From NCBI RefSeq assembly GCF_008017545.1, contig NZ_VRTZ01000002.1, positions 496,001 to 560,000 of the forward strand: a DNA stretch of 64,000 bases, given 5' to 3'. Positions 8,031-15,843 of the stretch are shown in pieces. The notes beneath the pieces were generated by a model, which worked only from the letters and a program-made list of their open reading frames with translations, was not told the DNA's origin and did no database searches. The stretch is from Homoserinibacter sp. GY 40078. GTDB taxonomy: Bacteria; Actinomycetota; Actinomycetes; Actinomycetales; Microbacteriaceae. Position 1 is the first letter of the stretch. Every line of letters starts with the position of its first letter. The position numbers and the translations under genes were made by a program.

Positions 8031-8110
8031 TTGGGCTCGTGCTCCTCGGAGCGGCGATCACGGTTGCAATGCGTCTCGCCTACCTCGGTTCCAGAGGGGA
8101 GGGCTCGTAG
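8027..8110 (+). CDS. Possible 27-residue membrane peptide
   Basis: GTG at 8027 overlaps the Cro-like stop (GTGA). It encodes 27 residues with one hydrophobic stretch (IGLVLLGAAITVAM) followed by a polar tail. Coupling by overlap is the only positive evidence; no family is recognised, and the frame is short enough to be chance. Confidence 0.3.
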   Translation: MIGLVLLGAAITVAMRLAYLGSRGEGS

Positions 8111-8160
8111 CTAGACCCGCCCGCAGCTATGGCGGAGCGAACTGCCCCAGCAAGAGAACA

Positions 8161-8180
8161 GCCCCCGTTGCACCGGGGGC
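8161..8180 (+). terminator. GC-rich hairpin in the early leader
   Basis: A perfect 7-bp stem GCCCCCG/CGGGGGC with loop TTGCAC and no T-run. It sits between the Cro-like transcription unit and the next early gene. It may attenuate transcription or stabilise the mRNA 5' of the following ribosome site. Confidence 0.4.
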
Positions 8181-8193
8181 CGAACGAAAGGCA

Positions 8194-8370
8194 ATGCGGA
8201 TGCCCTCCAATAACACGGTAGCGCCCGAGGGGGCGGCGGCAACACCCCCAGCGTCGGGGGGCCACTGTCGCCTGCTCGGCGACTTCAAGGTGCAGCACTT
8301 CGACTGCGACGAGCACCCCGACGGAACGATCACCGACGTTCGGGATCACGTCGGGGAGGTCGATGCGTGA
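8194..8370 (+). CDS. Small early phage protein, unknown
   Basis: ATG at 8194 after GAAAGG. It encodes 58 residues with Pro/Ala-rich first third and a C-terminal part with CDEHPDGTITDVRDHVGE. It overlaps the next gene by GTGA, which supports its being real. No family is recognised. Confidence 0.5.
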   Translation: MRMPSNNTVAPEGAAATPPASGGHCRLLGDFKVQHFDCDEHPDGTITDVRDHVGEVDA

Positions 8371-8780
8371 GCGCCGCGCTGACGCTGCCGCAGTCGATGC
8401 GCGCGGCAGGGAAGCCGCTCGTCGGGACGACGCTCGGTGTCGATGCTCCGCGGGTGCGGCGCGGTGACCGCGACAACTCGCACGTCGCCGCGGACGCATC
8501 CGCACGGTCGATCCACGAGACCAAGCTGCGCGTGTTGCAGATCGTCCTTCAGGAGGGGCCGATCATCGGGGCCGAGATCAACGACCTCTACGACCTGCGC
8601 CGCAGCCGCAATGGGTGGCGGAAGATCCACGTCGACTCGCCGCGGAAGCGCGCCGGGGAGCTCGCTGCGGACGGTCTCCTCGAGATCGTCCGCGACCGGG
8701 TGAACCCGGCGAATCACCTCCCCGAGGCGGAGTACGCCATCACCGACGCCGGACGCGCAGCACTCGGGAAGCTCTCGTGA
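8367..8780 (+). CDS. Early phage protein, winged-helix-like
   Basis: 137 residues, GTG start overlapping the previous stop. The middle (RSIHETKLRVLQIVLQEGPIIGAEINDLYD) and end (RKRAGELAADGLLEIVRD, then AEYAITDAGRAALGKL) look like a winged helix of the MarR/PadR type used in replication-module proteins. It probably binds DNA in the early region. The exact role is unknown. Confidence 0.6.
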   Translation: MSAALTLPQSMRAAGKPLVGTTLGVDAPRVRRGDRDNSHVAADASARSIHETKLRVLQIVLQEGPIIGAEINDLYDLRRSRNGWRKIHVDSPRKRAGELAADGLLEIVRDRVNPANHLPEAEYAITDAGRAALGKLS

Positions 8781-8995
8781 CCGCCGGTCGGATCGCGGCG
8801 AAGACCGCGTCGATGCAGCGCCTCGGGAAGACGAAGCGCCCCGTCGTGAAGAAGACCTCGGACGGGTACGTGTCGGGCTGGTACTCCACGACCGCCGTGC
8901 CGGTGGAACATCAGGCCGCGGTCGCGCGCCTCCTCGAGCAGCGCGGCGAGCTCGACCTCGCCGACATGCTCGGCGTGCAGGTGGTGACCGCATGA
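8777..8995 (+). CDS. Small early phage protein, unknown
   Basis: 72 residues, GTG start overlapping the previous stop by GTGA. Basic N-terminus (GKTKRPVVKKT), then an aromatic strand region (GYVSGWYSTTA) and a helical C-terminus. Not recognised. It sits in an unbroken early operon of overlapping genes. Confidence 0.6.
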   Translation: MTAGRIAAKTASMQRLGKTKRPVVKKTSDGYVSGWYSTTAVPVEHQAAVARLLEQRGELDLADMLGVQVVTA

Positions 8996-9369
8996 ACCGC
9001 GTGCAGCAACAGATCGCCGAGGCGCACGAGCGCACCCTCGGGATGCTCGCCGAGGCCCTGCGTCGCGACCCCCAGATCAACTCGCGATTCAGCGAGGTTG
9101 TCGCCGGGCACATCGGCCAGGACGTCGACGCCCGCGCCGACGTCGCAACGATCGAGTACCTGCACGAGCGGTTCGGGCAAGAGTTCCCGATCTCGGGCGA
9201 CCACATCGCACGCCACCACGCCGCCATCCTGCGCGATGCTGCCGTCGGCCTGGCGGCCGTCGGCCCCACGTTCGACGAGCTCGTGCGCGCCGATGGCACG
9301 GAGCTGCCCGACAACGTCGCGCCGATCCGCCACCGTCGTGGTGCCCACCACCGGGGAGGCCGCTCGTGA
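8992..9369 (+). CDS. Early phage protein, unknown
   Basis: 125 residues, ATG overlapping the upstream stop by 4 nt. Mostly helical and acidic, ending in a His/Arg-rich tail (RHRRGAHHRGGRS). No family is recognised. It immediately precedes the RecE-like nuclease and overlaps it by 4 nt. Confidence 0.6.
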   Translation: MNRVQQQIAEAHERTLGMLAEALRRDPQINSRFSEVVAGHIGQDVDARADVATIEYLHERFGQEFPISGDHIARHHAAILRDAAVGLAAVGPTFDELVRADGTELPDNVAPIRHRRGAHHRGGRS

Positions 9370-10214
9370 CGGCCGCGCGGGTCCGGGCCAACTACCCGGA
9401 GGGGAAGTACCACGAGCACCCGGCGCTCTCGGCGACGGGGGCGAAGCGGATCCTGAAGTCGCCGCGCACGTTCGACTACTGGCGTACGCACCCGCAGCCG
9501 CCGAAGGACGAGTTCGACCTCGGGCACGCGGTGCATGCGAAGGTGCTCGGCGTCGGAGCGCAGATCGCGGTCTACCCGCGCGATGTCCTCGCGACGAACG
9601 GGGCTGCGTCGACTTCCGCCGCGAAGGAGTGGGCCGCGCAGCAGCGCGCGGCAGGCCGGGTGCCGGTGAAAAGGGACGTCGCCGACAAGGTCAACGCGAT
9701 GGCGGAAGCCGTGCTCGGCTCGACAACAGCCCGTGCCCTGCTCGAGCAGGACGGCACCCCCGAGGCGACCATCTTCAACACCGACCCGGAGACCGGCATC
9801 GACCTGCGCGCCAGGTTCGACTTCCTCCCCAAGCGCACCGGCCGACGCCGCATTGCCGTCGACCTCAAGACCACCACCGACGCCAGTCCCGCGGGGTTCG
9901 CCCGGGCGGTGGCGCGGTTCCGGTACGACGTGCAGCAGCCGCACTACCTGCACACGTACGACCCGAGCGGCGCGCCGGATCTCGAGTTCGCGTTCGTCGC
10001 CGTGGAAAGCGAGCCCCCACACCACGTGCTCGTCGCCGCGCTCGACTCCGACTTCGTCTCGATCGGCGTCACCGACGCCGCGCACGCTCGGCGCCTGTTC
10101 GCCGAGTGCGCCCGTAGCAACACCTGGCCGGGATACCCCGACGAGGTCGTGCTGCTCAAGCCCCCGATGTTCCACGTCTACGACTTCCAGGACGCCCACA
10201 ATGACGACCACTGA
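9366..10214 (+). CDS. RecE/Cas4-like PD-(D/E)XK nuclease of the phage recombination module
   Basis: A 282-residue protein like the phage PDDEXK family found next to RecT or Sak proteins. The N-terminus YHEHPALSATGAKRILKSPRTF and the later LGHAVHAKVLG are typical. The catalytic core is RARFDFLP followed by IAVDLKTTTDA (D-x-K) and the helix QQPHYLHTY. It probably resects DNA ends for phage recombination with the Sak4-like ATPase that follows. GTG start overlaps the previous gene. Confidence 0.75.
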   Translation: MTAARVRANYPEGKYHEHPALSATGAKRILKSPRTFDYWRTHPQPPKDEFDLGHAVHAKVLGVGAQIAVYPRDVLATNGAASTSAAKEWAAQQRAAGRVPVKRDVADKVNAMAEAVLGSTTARALLEQDGTPEATIFNTDPETGIDLRARFDFLPKRTGRRRIAVDLKTTTDASPAGFARAVARFRYDVQQPHYLHTYDPSGAPDLEFAFVAVESEPPHHVLVAALDSDFVSIGVTDAAHARRLFAECARSNTWPGYPDEVVLLKPPMFHVYDFQDAHNDDH

Positions 10215-10908
10215 CCTGCCCACCGTCCCCACCGTTTCGCGCGCCGGGCGCACGGGCCCGCGCGCTCGTGGCCCCGTGAACCTCGCGCTCCGCAAGCCGA
10301 CCGGCGTCTCGCCCTGGCCGATCATGCTGCTCGCAGGGGGCCCGAAGGCCGACTCCGCCCGCTTCGCCGCGATCGCGTCCGCCTCCGACCTGATCGACCG
10401 CACCCTCTGGGTGTCGTGGAAGGAGCGCACCCCGGATGCGCTCGGCGCGACGCCCGGCGCCCGGTTCGAAATCGTCGACCACGACGGCACGCTCGACGCG
10501 TTCGAGGACGCGATCGCCGCGATGACCACCCTCGGGCGGGAGAAGGGCGGCAAGCCGCACATGCTCGTCATCGACGGTGTCTCGCAGCTCGCCGACGCCG
10601 TCCGCGACTGGGCGCGCACCGTCACCCCGGGCGCGGGCTACTGGCTCACCGTCGGCGAGCGGTGGCGCACCCTCATCGAGACGCTGCGGAAGCATGCCGG
10701 CCCCGTCTTGCTCATCGCCCGCCACGACGCGGAGGGTGTTGTCGGCCACCGCGACCTTCCGGCAGACGTTGACGTGTTCGCTGAGGTCCGCGACGACGGG
10801 ATCGCGCTCGTGAACGCGCCCCGCACCGAGCCCGCGCTGTACGACGTCGAGGTGCTCGACATCGAAACCGTCTGGCTGCTCCTCAAGCTCGCGGGAGCGG
10901 CCAAGTGA
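10201..10908 (+). CDS. Sak4-like RecA-fold ATPase with degenerate Walker A
   Basis: 235 residues, starting inside the end of the nuclease gene (14-nt overlap). The fold shows a P-loop position IMLLAGGPKADSARFAA, where the usual GKS/T is missing, then a good Walker B HMLVIDGVSQ and a later VLLIARHDAEGVV strand. Phage Sak4 proteins are single-strand annealing partners related to the RecA core. The altered P-loop suggests weak or lost ATP hydrolysis. Confidence 0.6.
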   Translation: MTTTDLPTVPTVSRAGRTGPRARGPVNLALRKPTGVSPWPIMLLAGGPKADSARFAAIASASDLIDRTLWVSWKERTPDALGATPGARFEIVDHDGTLDAFEDAIAAMTTLGREKGGKPHMLVIDGVSQLADAVRDWARTVTPGAGYWLTVGERWRTLIETLRKHAGPVLLIARHDAEGVVGHRDLPADVDVFAEVRDDGIALVNAPRTEPALYDVEVLDIETVWLLLKLAGAAK

Positions 10909-11183
10909 GCGCCGCCGAGCTGACCGCCGCGCAGGCCGTCAAGGTCGCCGCGTTCGGACTCGACGAGGCCGAGCGGCCGCTCGTGCGCCTCGCCGCCGCG
11001 ATCGAACTGCTCAGCCTCGAGCCCGACACCGAGCGCCGTGCAGCGATCCTCGCGATCCTCGAGAGCACCTGCGCCCGGATCAAGTCGGCTGTCGCGACCG
11101 GCGGCATCGAGCGCGTCGTGTGGTCGACCGAGCGCGACGGCATCGCCCTCGCCGACGCGATCCTCGACGGAGGTGCAGCGTGA
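10905..11183 (+). CDS. Early phage protein, unknown
   Basis: 92 residues, GTG start overlapping the ATPase stop. Predominantly helical and Ala/Glu-rich (ELTAAQAVKVAAFGLDEAE). No family is recognised; conserved gene order between recombination and membrane genes is the only context. Confidence 0.55.
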   Translation: MSAAELTAAQAVKVAAFGLDEAERPLVRLAAAIELLSLEPDTERRAAILAILESTCARIKSAVATGGIERVVWSTERDGIALADAILDGGAA

Positions 11184-11878
11184 GCACCCCCGATTCCGGT
11201 CTGCCCCCGACCCTCGTCGAGCTCGACCACGGAGGTCGCGAGGTGCTTCGCGTCGCGCGGCCGCGTAAAGCGACGCGTCGCGTCGGCCGGGTCGTCGAGG
11301 CTGAGGTCGAACCGAAGAAGCGCCGTGGCGCCCGGTCGGGATCGGGTGCCGCGAAGAGCGCCGACAACATCGCCATGCACCGCCTCGCGAACCTCGCCCT
11401 TGTCCTCGGCGTCGTCGCGGGCGGCGTCGGGTCGATCGACGGACTGCTGCACGCCGCCGAGATGGCGTTCACTCCCGCGCTGTCATGGGTGCTCCCGACA
11501 GCGCTCGACGTGTTCCTCGTCGGCACCGCGGTCGCAACCCTCGCATTGCGGGAGCGGCGCGCTTGGGCCGCGGTCGCATTCTGTGTCGTCGTGACGCTCG
11601 GCCTCGTCGGCTTCTCCGCCGTCGTCAACTTCACCTACTGGCAGTCGGTTACCACCCCGGGCACCCTCCCGCACGAGATCGGGCCGTTCATCAAGGGGGC
11701 TATGCCGGTGCTGCTGCTGGTTGCGCTCGAGATCCTCGCCGCGATCAACACCACGAAGCGCCGCGTCCTGCCAACCTCGGTCGCCAGACTCGTTGCCGAG
11801 CGTGACCGTCTCCGTGGCGAGCTGCGTGTCAGCGGAACGGTCGCGAAGCTCAAGGCGCGGAAGAAGGCCCGCGGATGA
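11180..11878 (+). CDS. Four-helix membrane protein, DUF2637-like
   Basis: 232 residues with GTG start overlapping the previous gene. A basic cytoplasmic N-terminus (KATRRVGRVVEAEVEPKKRR) precedes about four transmembrane helices (about 70-170), then a basic helical tail. This resembles DUF2637/Spd-type membrane proteins common on actinobacterial plasmids and phages. Function is unknown. Confidence 0.55.
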   Translation: MSTPDSGLPPTLVELDHGGREVLRVARPRKATRRVGRVVEAEVEPKKRRGARSGSGAAKSADNIAMHRLANLALVLGVVAGGVGSIDGLLHAAEMAFTPALSWVLPTALDVFLVGTAVATLALRERRAWAAVAFCVVVTLGLVGFSAVVNFTYWQSVTTPGTLPHEIGPFIKGAMPVLLLVALEILAAINTTKRRVLPTSVARLVAERDRLRGELRVSGTVAKLKARKKARG

Positions 11879-12168
11879 GTGCTCGCATCGACTACTGCGA
11901 CACCTGCGGGATGGAGCCTGTGATCGCGTCGCGCCCCGGCGTATGGCGGTTCGACGGCCGCGAGGGACTGCTGTTGCGGTTCCGCTTCTGGCAAATCGAC
12001 CCCGATCTGTCCGCGTTCACACTCCGGAAGGTCGCGCACGCGACGACCGAGACCTACACGATCGCCGCAGCCGTGTTCTGGGGCCACTTTCGCCACCGCG
12101 TTGTCCTCCCGCTCGACGACGCGGCGCGTTCGTCTGGATGGTCGGGCGCCGAGGAGGCGACCGCATGA
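11875..12168 (+). CDS. Small phage protein with CDTCG motif
   Basis: 97 residues. A single zinc-knuckle-like half (YCDTCGMEP) lies at the N-terminus; a second Cys pair is absent. The ATG overlaps the upstream stop and its own stop overlaps the methyltransferase start. Unknown function. Confidence 0.55.
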   Translation: MSARIDYCDTCGMEPVIASRPGVWRFDGREGLLLRFRFWQIDPDLSAFTLRKVAHATTETYTIAAAVFWGHFRHRVVLPLDDAARSSGWSGAEEATA

Positions 12169-13889
12169 GCGGCCCCGTGTTCCTCGACTTCTTCGCCGGG
12201 TTCGGTGGCAGCTCTTCGGGGCTCGTCGAGGCTGGCTATGAGTTGGCGACCGCCTACAACCATTGGGACAAGGCCGTGGCCGTGCACTCAGCGAACCACC
12301 GCGCCGCCGACCATGTGCAGGGCGACCTGAGCGGCTACGACATGCGCCGTCTCCCGAAGCATGCCGACGTGCTGTGGGCCTCCCCGGAGTGCACGTGGCA
12401 CTCGCCCGCGGGCGGACGCAAGCGACCCCGCGCGGCCGACCTTGACCTGTTCGGCGAGTACGTGCCGAACGACGCGGGCGAGCGATCGCGAGCGACGATG
12501 TTCGACCCGATCCGTGCCGCCGAGGCGCGCGGGTTCAAGGCCGTGATGATCGAGAACGTGCCCGAGGTGGCCTCGTGGCCGCTGTTCCGGAGCTGGCTGC
12601 TCATGTGGGAGTCGCTGGGCTACTCGTGGCAGATCGTCAATGTGTCGGCCGCGCACGTCTACGGCCCGGGCAACGCTCCCGCTGGGCAGTGGCGCGACCG
12701 GATCTACATCGTCCTGACCGCGAAGGGGGTCCGCATGCCGCGGATCGAGCCCCGCCCGCCCGCGTGGTGTGAGCAGTGCGGCGAGGTCGTCGAGGCGCGG
12801 CAGCACTGGCGGAAGCCCGCAGCTCCCGGAGCGCCGCAGGTCGGCAAGTACCGCCGTCAGTACGACTACGTGTGTGGCGCGAACCGCCACGCACGCCACA
12901 TCGTCGAGCCCTACGTACTGCCCGCAGCGGGCGTCATCGACTGGTCGGACCTGGGCATCCGGATCGGCGACCGAGAGAGCCTGGGCATGCGCCCCCTTGC
13001 TGCGGCGACGATGCGGCGCGTAGAAGTCGGCGCGCGCATGTTCGCTCGCCCCGCGGTCGTCGCGCACGGCGGCCAGACGTGGGATGCAGCGAAGCCCGAC
13101 CACCGCGGATTCGGAGACCCGTCCGCCTACTACCGCGCGTGGGCAGCGGACGGCGCTCCGCTGATGACGCGGCAGGCAGGCGGTACGGGCGACGCGCTGA
13201 GCGTGCCGCCGTTCATGACCGCGGTCAACCACGACGACGATCGCCGTGCGCAGACTCTCTACAGGGCACCGCTCCCCACCCGCTCCACGAAGGTCGGAGA
13301 CGGGATCGTGTTCCCCCCCTTCGTCTCGCACCACTACGGCGAGCAGGCAGGGTCCGAGCGCCGCAACGACGACGCCGACTCTGCTCCGCTCGGTGCGATC
13401 ACCGCGGGCGGTGCGCACCACAACCTCGTCGTGCCGCCCTATCTCGTCGACTTCCACGGCACCGGCACTGCCAACAACATCGCCGAGGCGCTCGCCGCGG
13501 TCTCGGCAGGCGGCAACCACCACGGGCTCACGATCCCGCCCGGCGCGTTCCTCTCGCGCCAGTACGGATCGCGCGGTGACCAGAGCCACCTCAACACCTC
13601 GGTGATGGAGCCGACGCACCCCATCACGGGAGCGGGCGGAAATCACGCTCTAGTGATCCCGGAGCGCAAGCGCCCGGACTCGCAGTACGAGGGCGAGCTG
13701 CCGTTCGACCTCGCCGACGTGCGCTTCCGGATGCTGAACCCGACCGAGCACCTGCGGGCGCAGCGGTTTTGGGAGGGATACGACGTGTCGGCCGCGAACA
13801 AGTCGGAGGCGACGAAGGGGGCCGGAAACGCGGTCGCTGTGAACGTCGCGCATTGGATCGGCGAGCAGGTGTTCGAGGTGCTCTCGTGA
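12165..13889 (+). CDS. DNA (cytosine-5) methyltransferase of the prophage
   Basis: 574 residues. Motif I is FLDFFAGFGGSSSG; the catalytic loop is ASPECTWHS with Cys76 (PEC in place of the common PPC). Motif VI is MIENVPEV, motif VIII QWRDRIYIV, and the C-terminal AdoMet motif is GAGNAVAVNVAHWIGEQ. The large middle region carries a four-fold degenerate repeat (ending near GDGIVFPPF, GGAHHNLVVPPY, GGNHHGLTIPPG, GGNHALVIPE), probably part of target recognition. No cognate restriction enzyme is adjacent, so it most likely protects phage DNA from host restriction. Confidence 0.88.
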   Translation: MSGPVFLDFFAGFGGSSSGLVEAGYELATAYNHWDKAVAVHSANHRAADHVQGDLSGYDMRRLPKHADVLWASPECTWHSPAGGRKRPRAADLDLFGEYVPNDAGERSRATMFDPIRAAEARGFKAVMIENVPEVASWPLFRSWLLMWESLGYSWQIVNVSAAHVYGPGNAPAGQWRDRIYIVLTAKGVRMPRIEPRPPAWCEQCGEVVEARQHWRKPAAPGAPQVGKYRRQYDYVCGANRHARHIVEPYVLPAAGVIDWSDLGIRIGDRESLGMRPLAAATMRRVEVGARMFARPAVVAHGGQTWDAAKPDHRGFGDPSAYYRAWAADGAPLMTRQAGGTGDALSVPPFMTAVNHDDDRRAQTLYRAPLPTRSTKVGDGIVFPPFVSHHYGEQAGSERRNDDADSAPLGAITAGGAHHNLVVPPYLVDFHGTGTANNIAEALAAVSAGGNHHGLTIPPGAFLSRQYGSRGDQSHLNTSVMEPTHPITGAGGNHALVIPERKRPDSQYEGELPFDLADVRFRMLNPTEHLRAQRFWEGYDVSAANKSEATKGAGNAVAVNVAHWIGEQVFEVLS

Positions 13890-13902
13890 ACGCGTCCGGC
13901 AT

Positions 13903-14439
13903 TCAGCCCCAAGGCGGCATCTCGAAGGGAGTGAGGTCGAGCTCGCCCCCGAGCATCCAGCCGATGAGCCGCTTCTCCGCATCGCTCCGCAGCTTGTTGA
14001 CCGCGTCGCCTCGATGGTCCATGGGTGATTGCTTCTTCCCGCGGGGTACTGTGGCCCGCCCCTTCACGGCTCGGATCAGGTCCGCTGCTTCACGGATCCA
14101 ACTCCCGAGGCCGTCTACCCCAAGACTCGCTGCCCGCACGCGGATGCGTGAGGAGGAAACAGTGAGCTCGGCCGCGTCTATGAGAGACGCGCGGTTGTCG
14201 TTGATCCAGCCGGCGACTTCCTGGACAAACTCACGTCTGTCGTCAGCGAGCGCTCTGGCGACGGCCGCCTTGTGGGAGGTCTCGGCTATGCGAGCGGCCT
14301 GCTGTGACGTCTTCCACGCCGCGATGGCGACGGTCGTCGAGGCTGCGACCCCCAGTGCCGTCACCAACACGAGCAGCCAATCGGTGAGCGTCGGGCCGAA
14401 GTCGACGGGTAGCGGGATCGGCAGTGGCGTGGGATCCAT
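13903..14439 (-). CDS. Single-helix membrane protein, leftward
   Basis: 178 residues starting MDPTPLPIPLPVDFGP. One transmembrane helix (about 17-40, WLLVLVTALGVAASTTVAIAAW) is followed by a helical cytoplasmic region. Longer readings toward 14775 overlap the divergent gene and look like shadow. It faces against the early operon and is probably an accessory gene. Function unknown. Confidence 0.55.
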   Translation of the reverse strand: MDPTPLPIPLPVDFGPTLTDWLLVLVTALGVAASTTVAIAAWKTSQQAARIAETSHKAAVARALADDRREFVQEVAGWINDNRASLIDAAELTVSSSRIRVRAASLGVDGLGSWIREAADLIRAVKGRATVPRGKKQSPMDHRGDAVNKLRSDAEKRLIGWMLGGELDLTPFEMPPWG

Positions 14440-14496
14440 GCTCGGCACCGTAGCGGCTGCGGCTCGAGTGGTCTGCCCCTCAAAGTGGTGCTCGTC

Positions 14497-14796
14497 GTGA
14501 GCGCGTTGTTCGCCGACGCCGCAAGGAACTGGCGCAAGCTCCGCTCCGAGTTCGAGGACTACCGAGAGCAGGCATATGAGAGGGCTGCGGAGGCGTGCAG
14601 GGATCACCTGCTGAACCGCCGCGGTCGAGCCGCGCACGTCGATCCGTACTCGCTGTTCATGGGACCCTGGGCGCGAGTGCAGGCGTACGCCTCGGAGGAG
14701 TTGCTCGAGTGGTTCGCCGAGCACGGACGGATGACGTTCGAAGAGTTCGAGCGCCAGCGGATCGACGCCCTCCACTACGAGGAGATGGCGGGATGA
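14497..14796 (+). CDS. Small phage protein, unknown
   Basis: 99 residues from GTG 14497 (GTG 14485 is possible). Helical, with AARNWRKLRSEFEDYREQAYERA and a C-terminal WFAEHGRMTFEEFERQRIDALHYEEM. No family is recognised. It is divergent from the membrane-protein gene, with 57 bp between the starts. Confidence 0.55.
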   Translation: MSALFADAARNWRKLRSEFEDYREQAYERAAEACRDHLLNRRGRAAHVDPYSLFMGPWARVQAYASEELLEWFAEHGRMTFEEFERQRIDALHYEEMAG

Positions 14797-14798
14797 CG

Positions 14799-15053
14799 CT
14801 ACGGCCGCCAGGGGCGGTCGTTCGGGTCGAAGACCTGAATTCCCCCGCTCGCAATGGATCCCTCTTGACCGCGGAGCTCGTCGACCTCCCCGCGCAGCGA
14901 TTGAACCTCGCCGATGAGGAGTCGGAGCGCTCGGATGATCGGCTGGAAGACCATTTCGTCTTCAGTCTTGTTGATCCCGCCGTAGGTCTTGATGTACTTC
15001 GCGGGCGAGGTGAGCAGCTCGATCGCTTCGTCGAGCGGGTCGTCGGTAGCCAT
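14799..15053 (-). CDS. Small leftward coiled-coil protein
   Basis: 84 residues from MATDDPLDEAIELL. The centre (IIRALRLLIGEVQSLRGEVDELRGQ) is a probable short coiled coil. It lies between two rightward genes with almost no spacing. Function unknown; coding is supported mainly by sensible composition. Confidence 0.45.
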   Translation of the reverse strand: MATDDPLDEAIELLTSPAKYIKTYGGINKTEDEMVFQPIIRALRLLIGEVQSLRGEVDELRGQEGSIASGGIQVFDPNDRPWRP

Positions 15054-15106
15054 GCCGAGACGGTAGCGCTCGAGGCTCCTCGCCGGAAGCCCCCGCAGGT
15101 GACCGC

Positions 15107-15517
15107 ATGACCGGGCACCCGAAGAAGCAGCCACGGCGCGTGCGGTCGCCTCGGCACGTGCCGAAGGCTCTGCTCGATGCGCTCGACGAGCGCGACGGGC
15201 ACGTGTCGTCATGGACCGGCCGCGAGTATGTGCGCGGCTCCGACTCCGACGTGCTCGTGCCGCAGCACCGTCAGGGCGGGATGGGAGGTCGACCCGACAA
15301 GCACCGGATCGAGAACCTCGTGTGGCTCGAGTCGGCGATCAACGGGCTCATCACTTCGGACGCGAATTTTCAGACGGAGGCGATGCGGCGAGGGATCGCG
15401 ATCTCTCTGCACGCTGATGCCCGCCACGTCCCTGTGCTGCATGCCGCCCATGGCGGCGAGGTGTGGCTGACGGCCGATGGCCGCGCCGCCCCGACCGATC
15501 AGGAGGTGCCGTTCTGA
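15107..15517 (+). CDS. Phage HNH-family-like protein
   Basis: 136 residues. RDGHVSSWTGREY, then LVPQHRQGGMGGRPDKHRIENLVWLES is the typical core of an actinophage family with an HNH-like arrangement (H..., then HRIENLVWL..N). The usual zinc Cys pairs are absent, so nuclease activity is uncertain. The stop overlaps the Shine-Dalgarno spacing of the next gene. Confidence 0.6.
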   Translation: MTGHPKKQPRRVRSPRHVPKALLDALDERDGHVSSWTGREYVRGSDSDVLVPQHRQGGMGGRPDKHRIENLVWLESAINGLITSDANFQTEAMRRGIAISLHADARHVPVLHAAHGGEVWLTADGRAAPTDQEVPF

Positions 15518-15843
15518 TGGACCGAGGAAACACCTACGGACTCCCCGGCACGGCTGAGCGGGCGTCCCTGTTTCTGCCGCTGACGCCGAGCGGGCTGCGC
15601 GACGTGTTCGACCCACCGGAAGAGATCACCGTGACTCGCCGGGAGACCGGCGAGCTCCTGACCTTCGTGCTACTGGACGAGCGGACCCTCGAGTGCGGCG
15701 ATGTGCAGGACGGGAATGGCGCTTGCAAGTCGTGGGACTGCCACCGGATGCGCCTCGGCAAGTGCCTGTGCGGTCGGCACCAGAACGCTCCGGGCACGCC
15801 CGATGACGAGCGCCCGATTGTGCGGATCCGGAGGGCCTCTTGA
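15517..15843 (+). CDS. Cys-rich small phage protein
   Basis: 108 residues with a strong AGGAGGT at 15501-15507. The C-terminal half has a cluster ECGDVQDGNGACKSWDCHR then GKCLCGRH, five cysteines that could bind zinc. No family is recognised. It overlaps the following frame by one start/stop junction. Confidence 0.6.
   Translation: MDRGNTYGLPGTAERASLFLPLTPSGLRDVFDPPEEITVTRRETGELLTFVLLDERTLECGDVQDGNGACKSWDCHRMRLGKCLCGRHQNAPGTPDDERPIVRIRRAS

Noticed and set aside
8346-10625. Long minus-strand open frame of 759 codons over the early genes
   Set aside because: Low-complexity Arg/Gly/Val-rich translation without recognisable domains. It is antisense to a tight chain of overlapping plus-strand genes; a G+C-rich shadow.
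12288-13646. 452-codon minus frame inside the methyltransferase
   Set aside because: His/Arg/Val shadow with no domain; the plus frame has all methyltransferase motifs.
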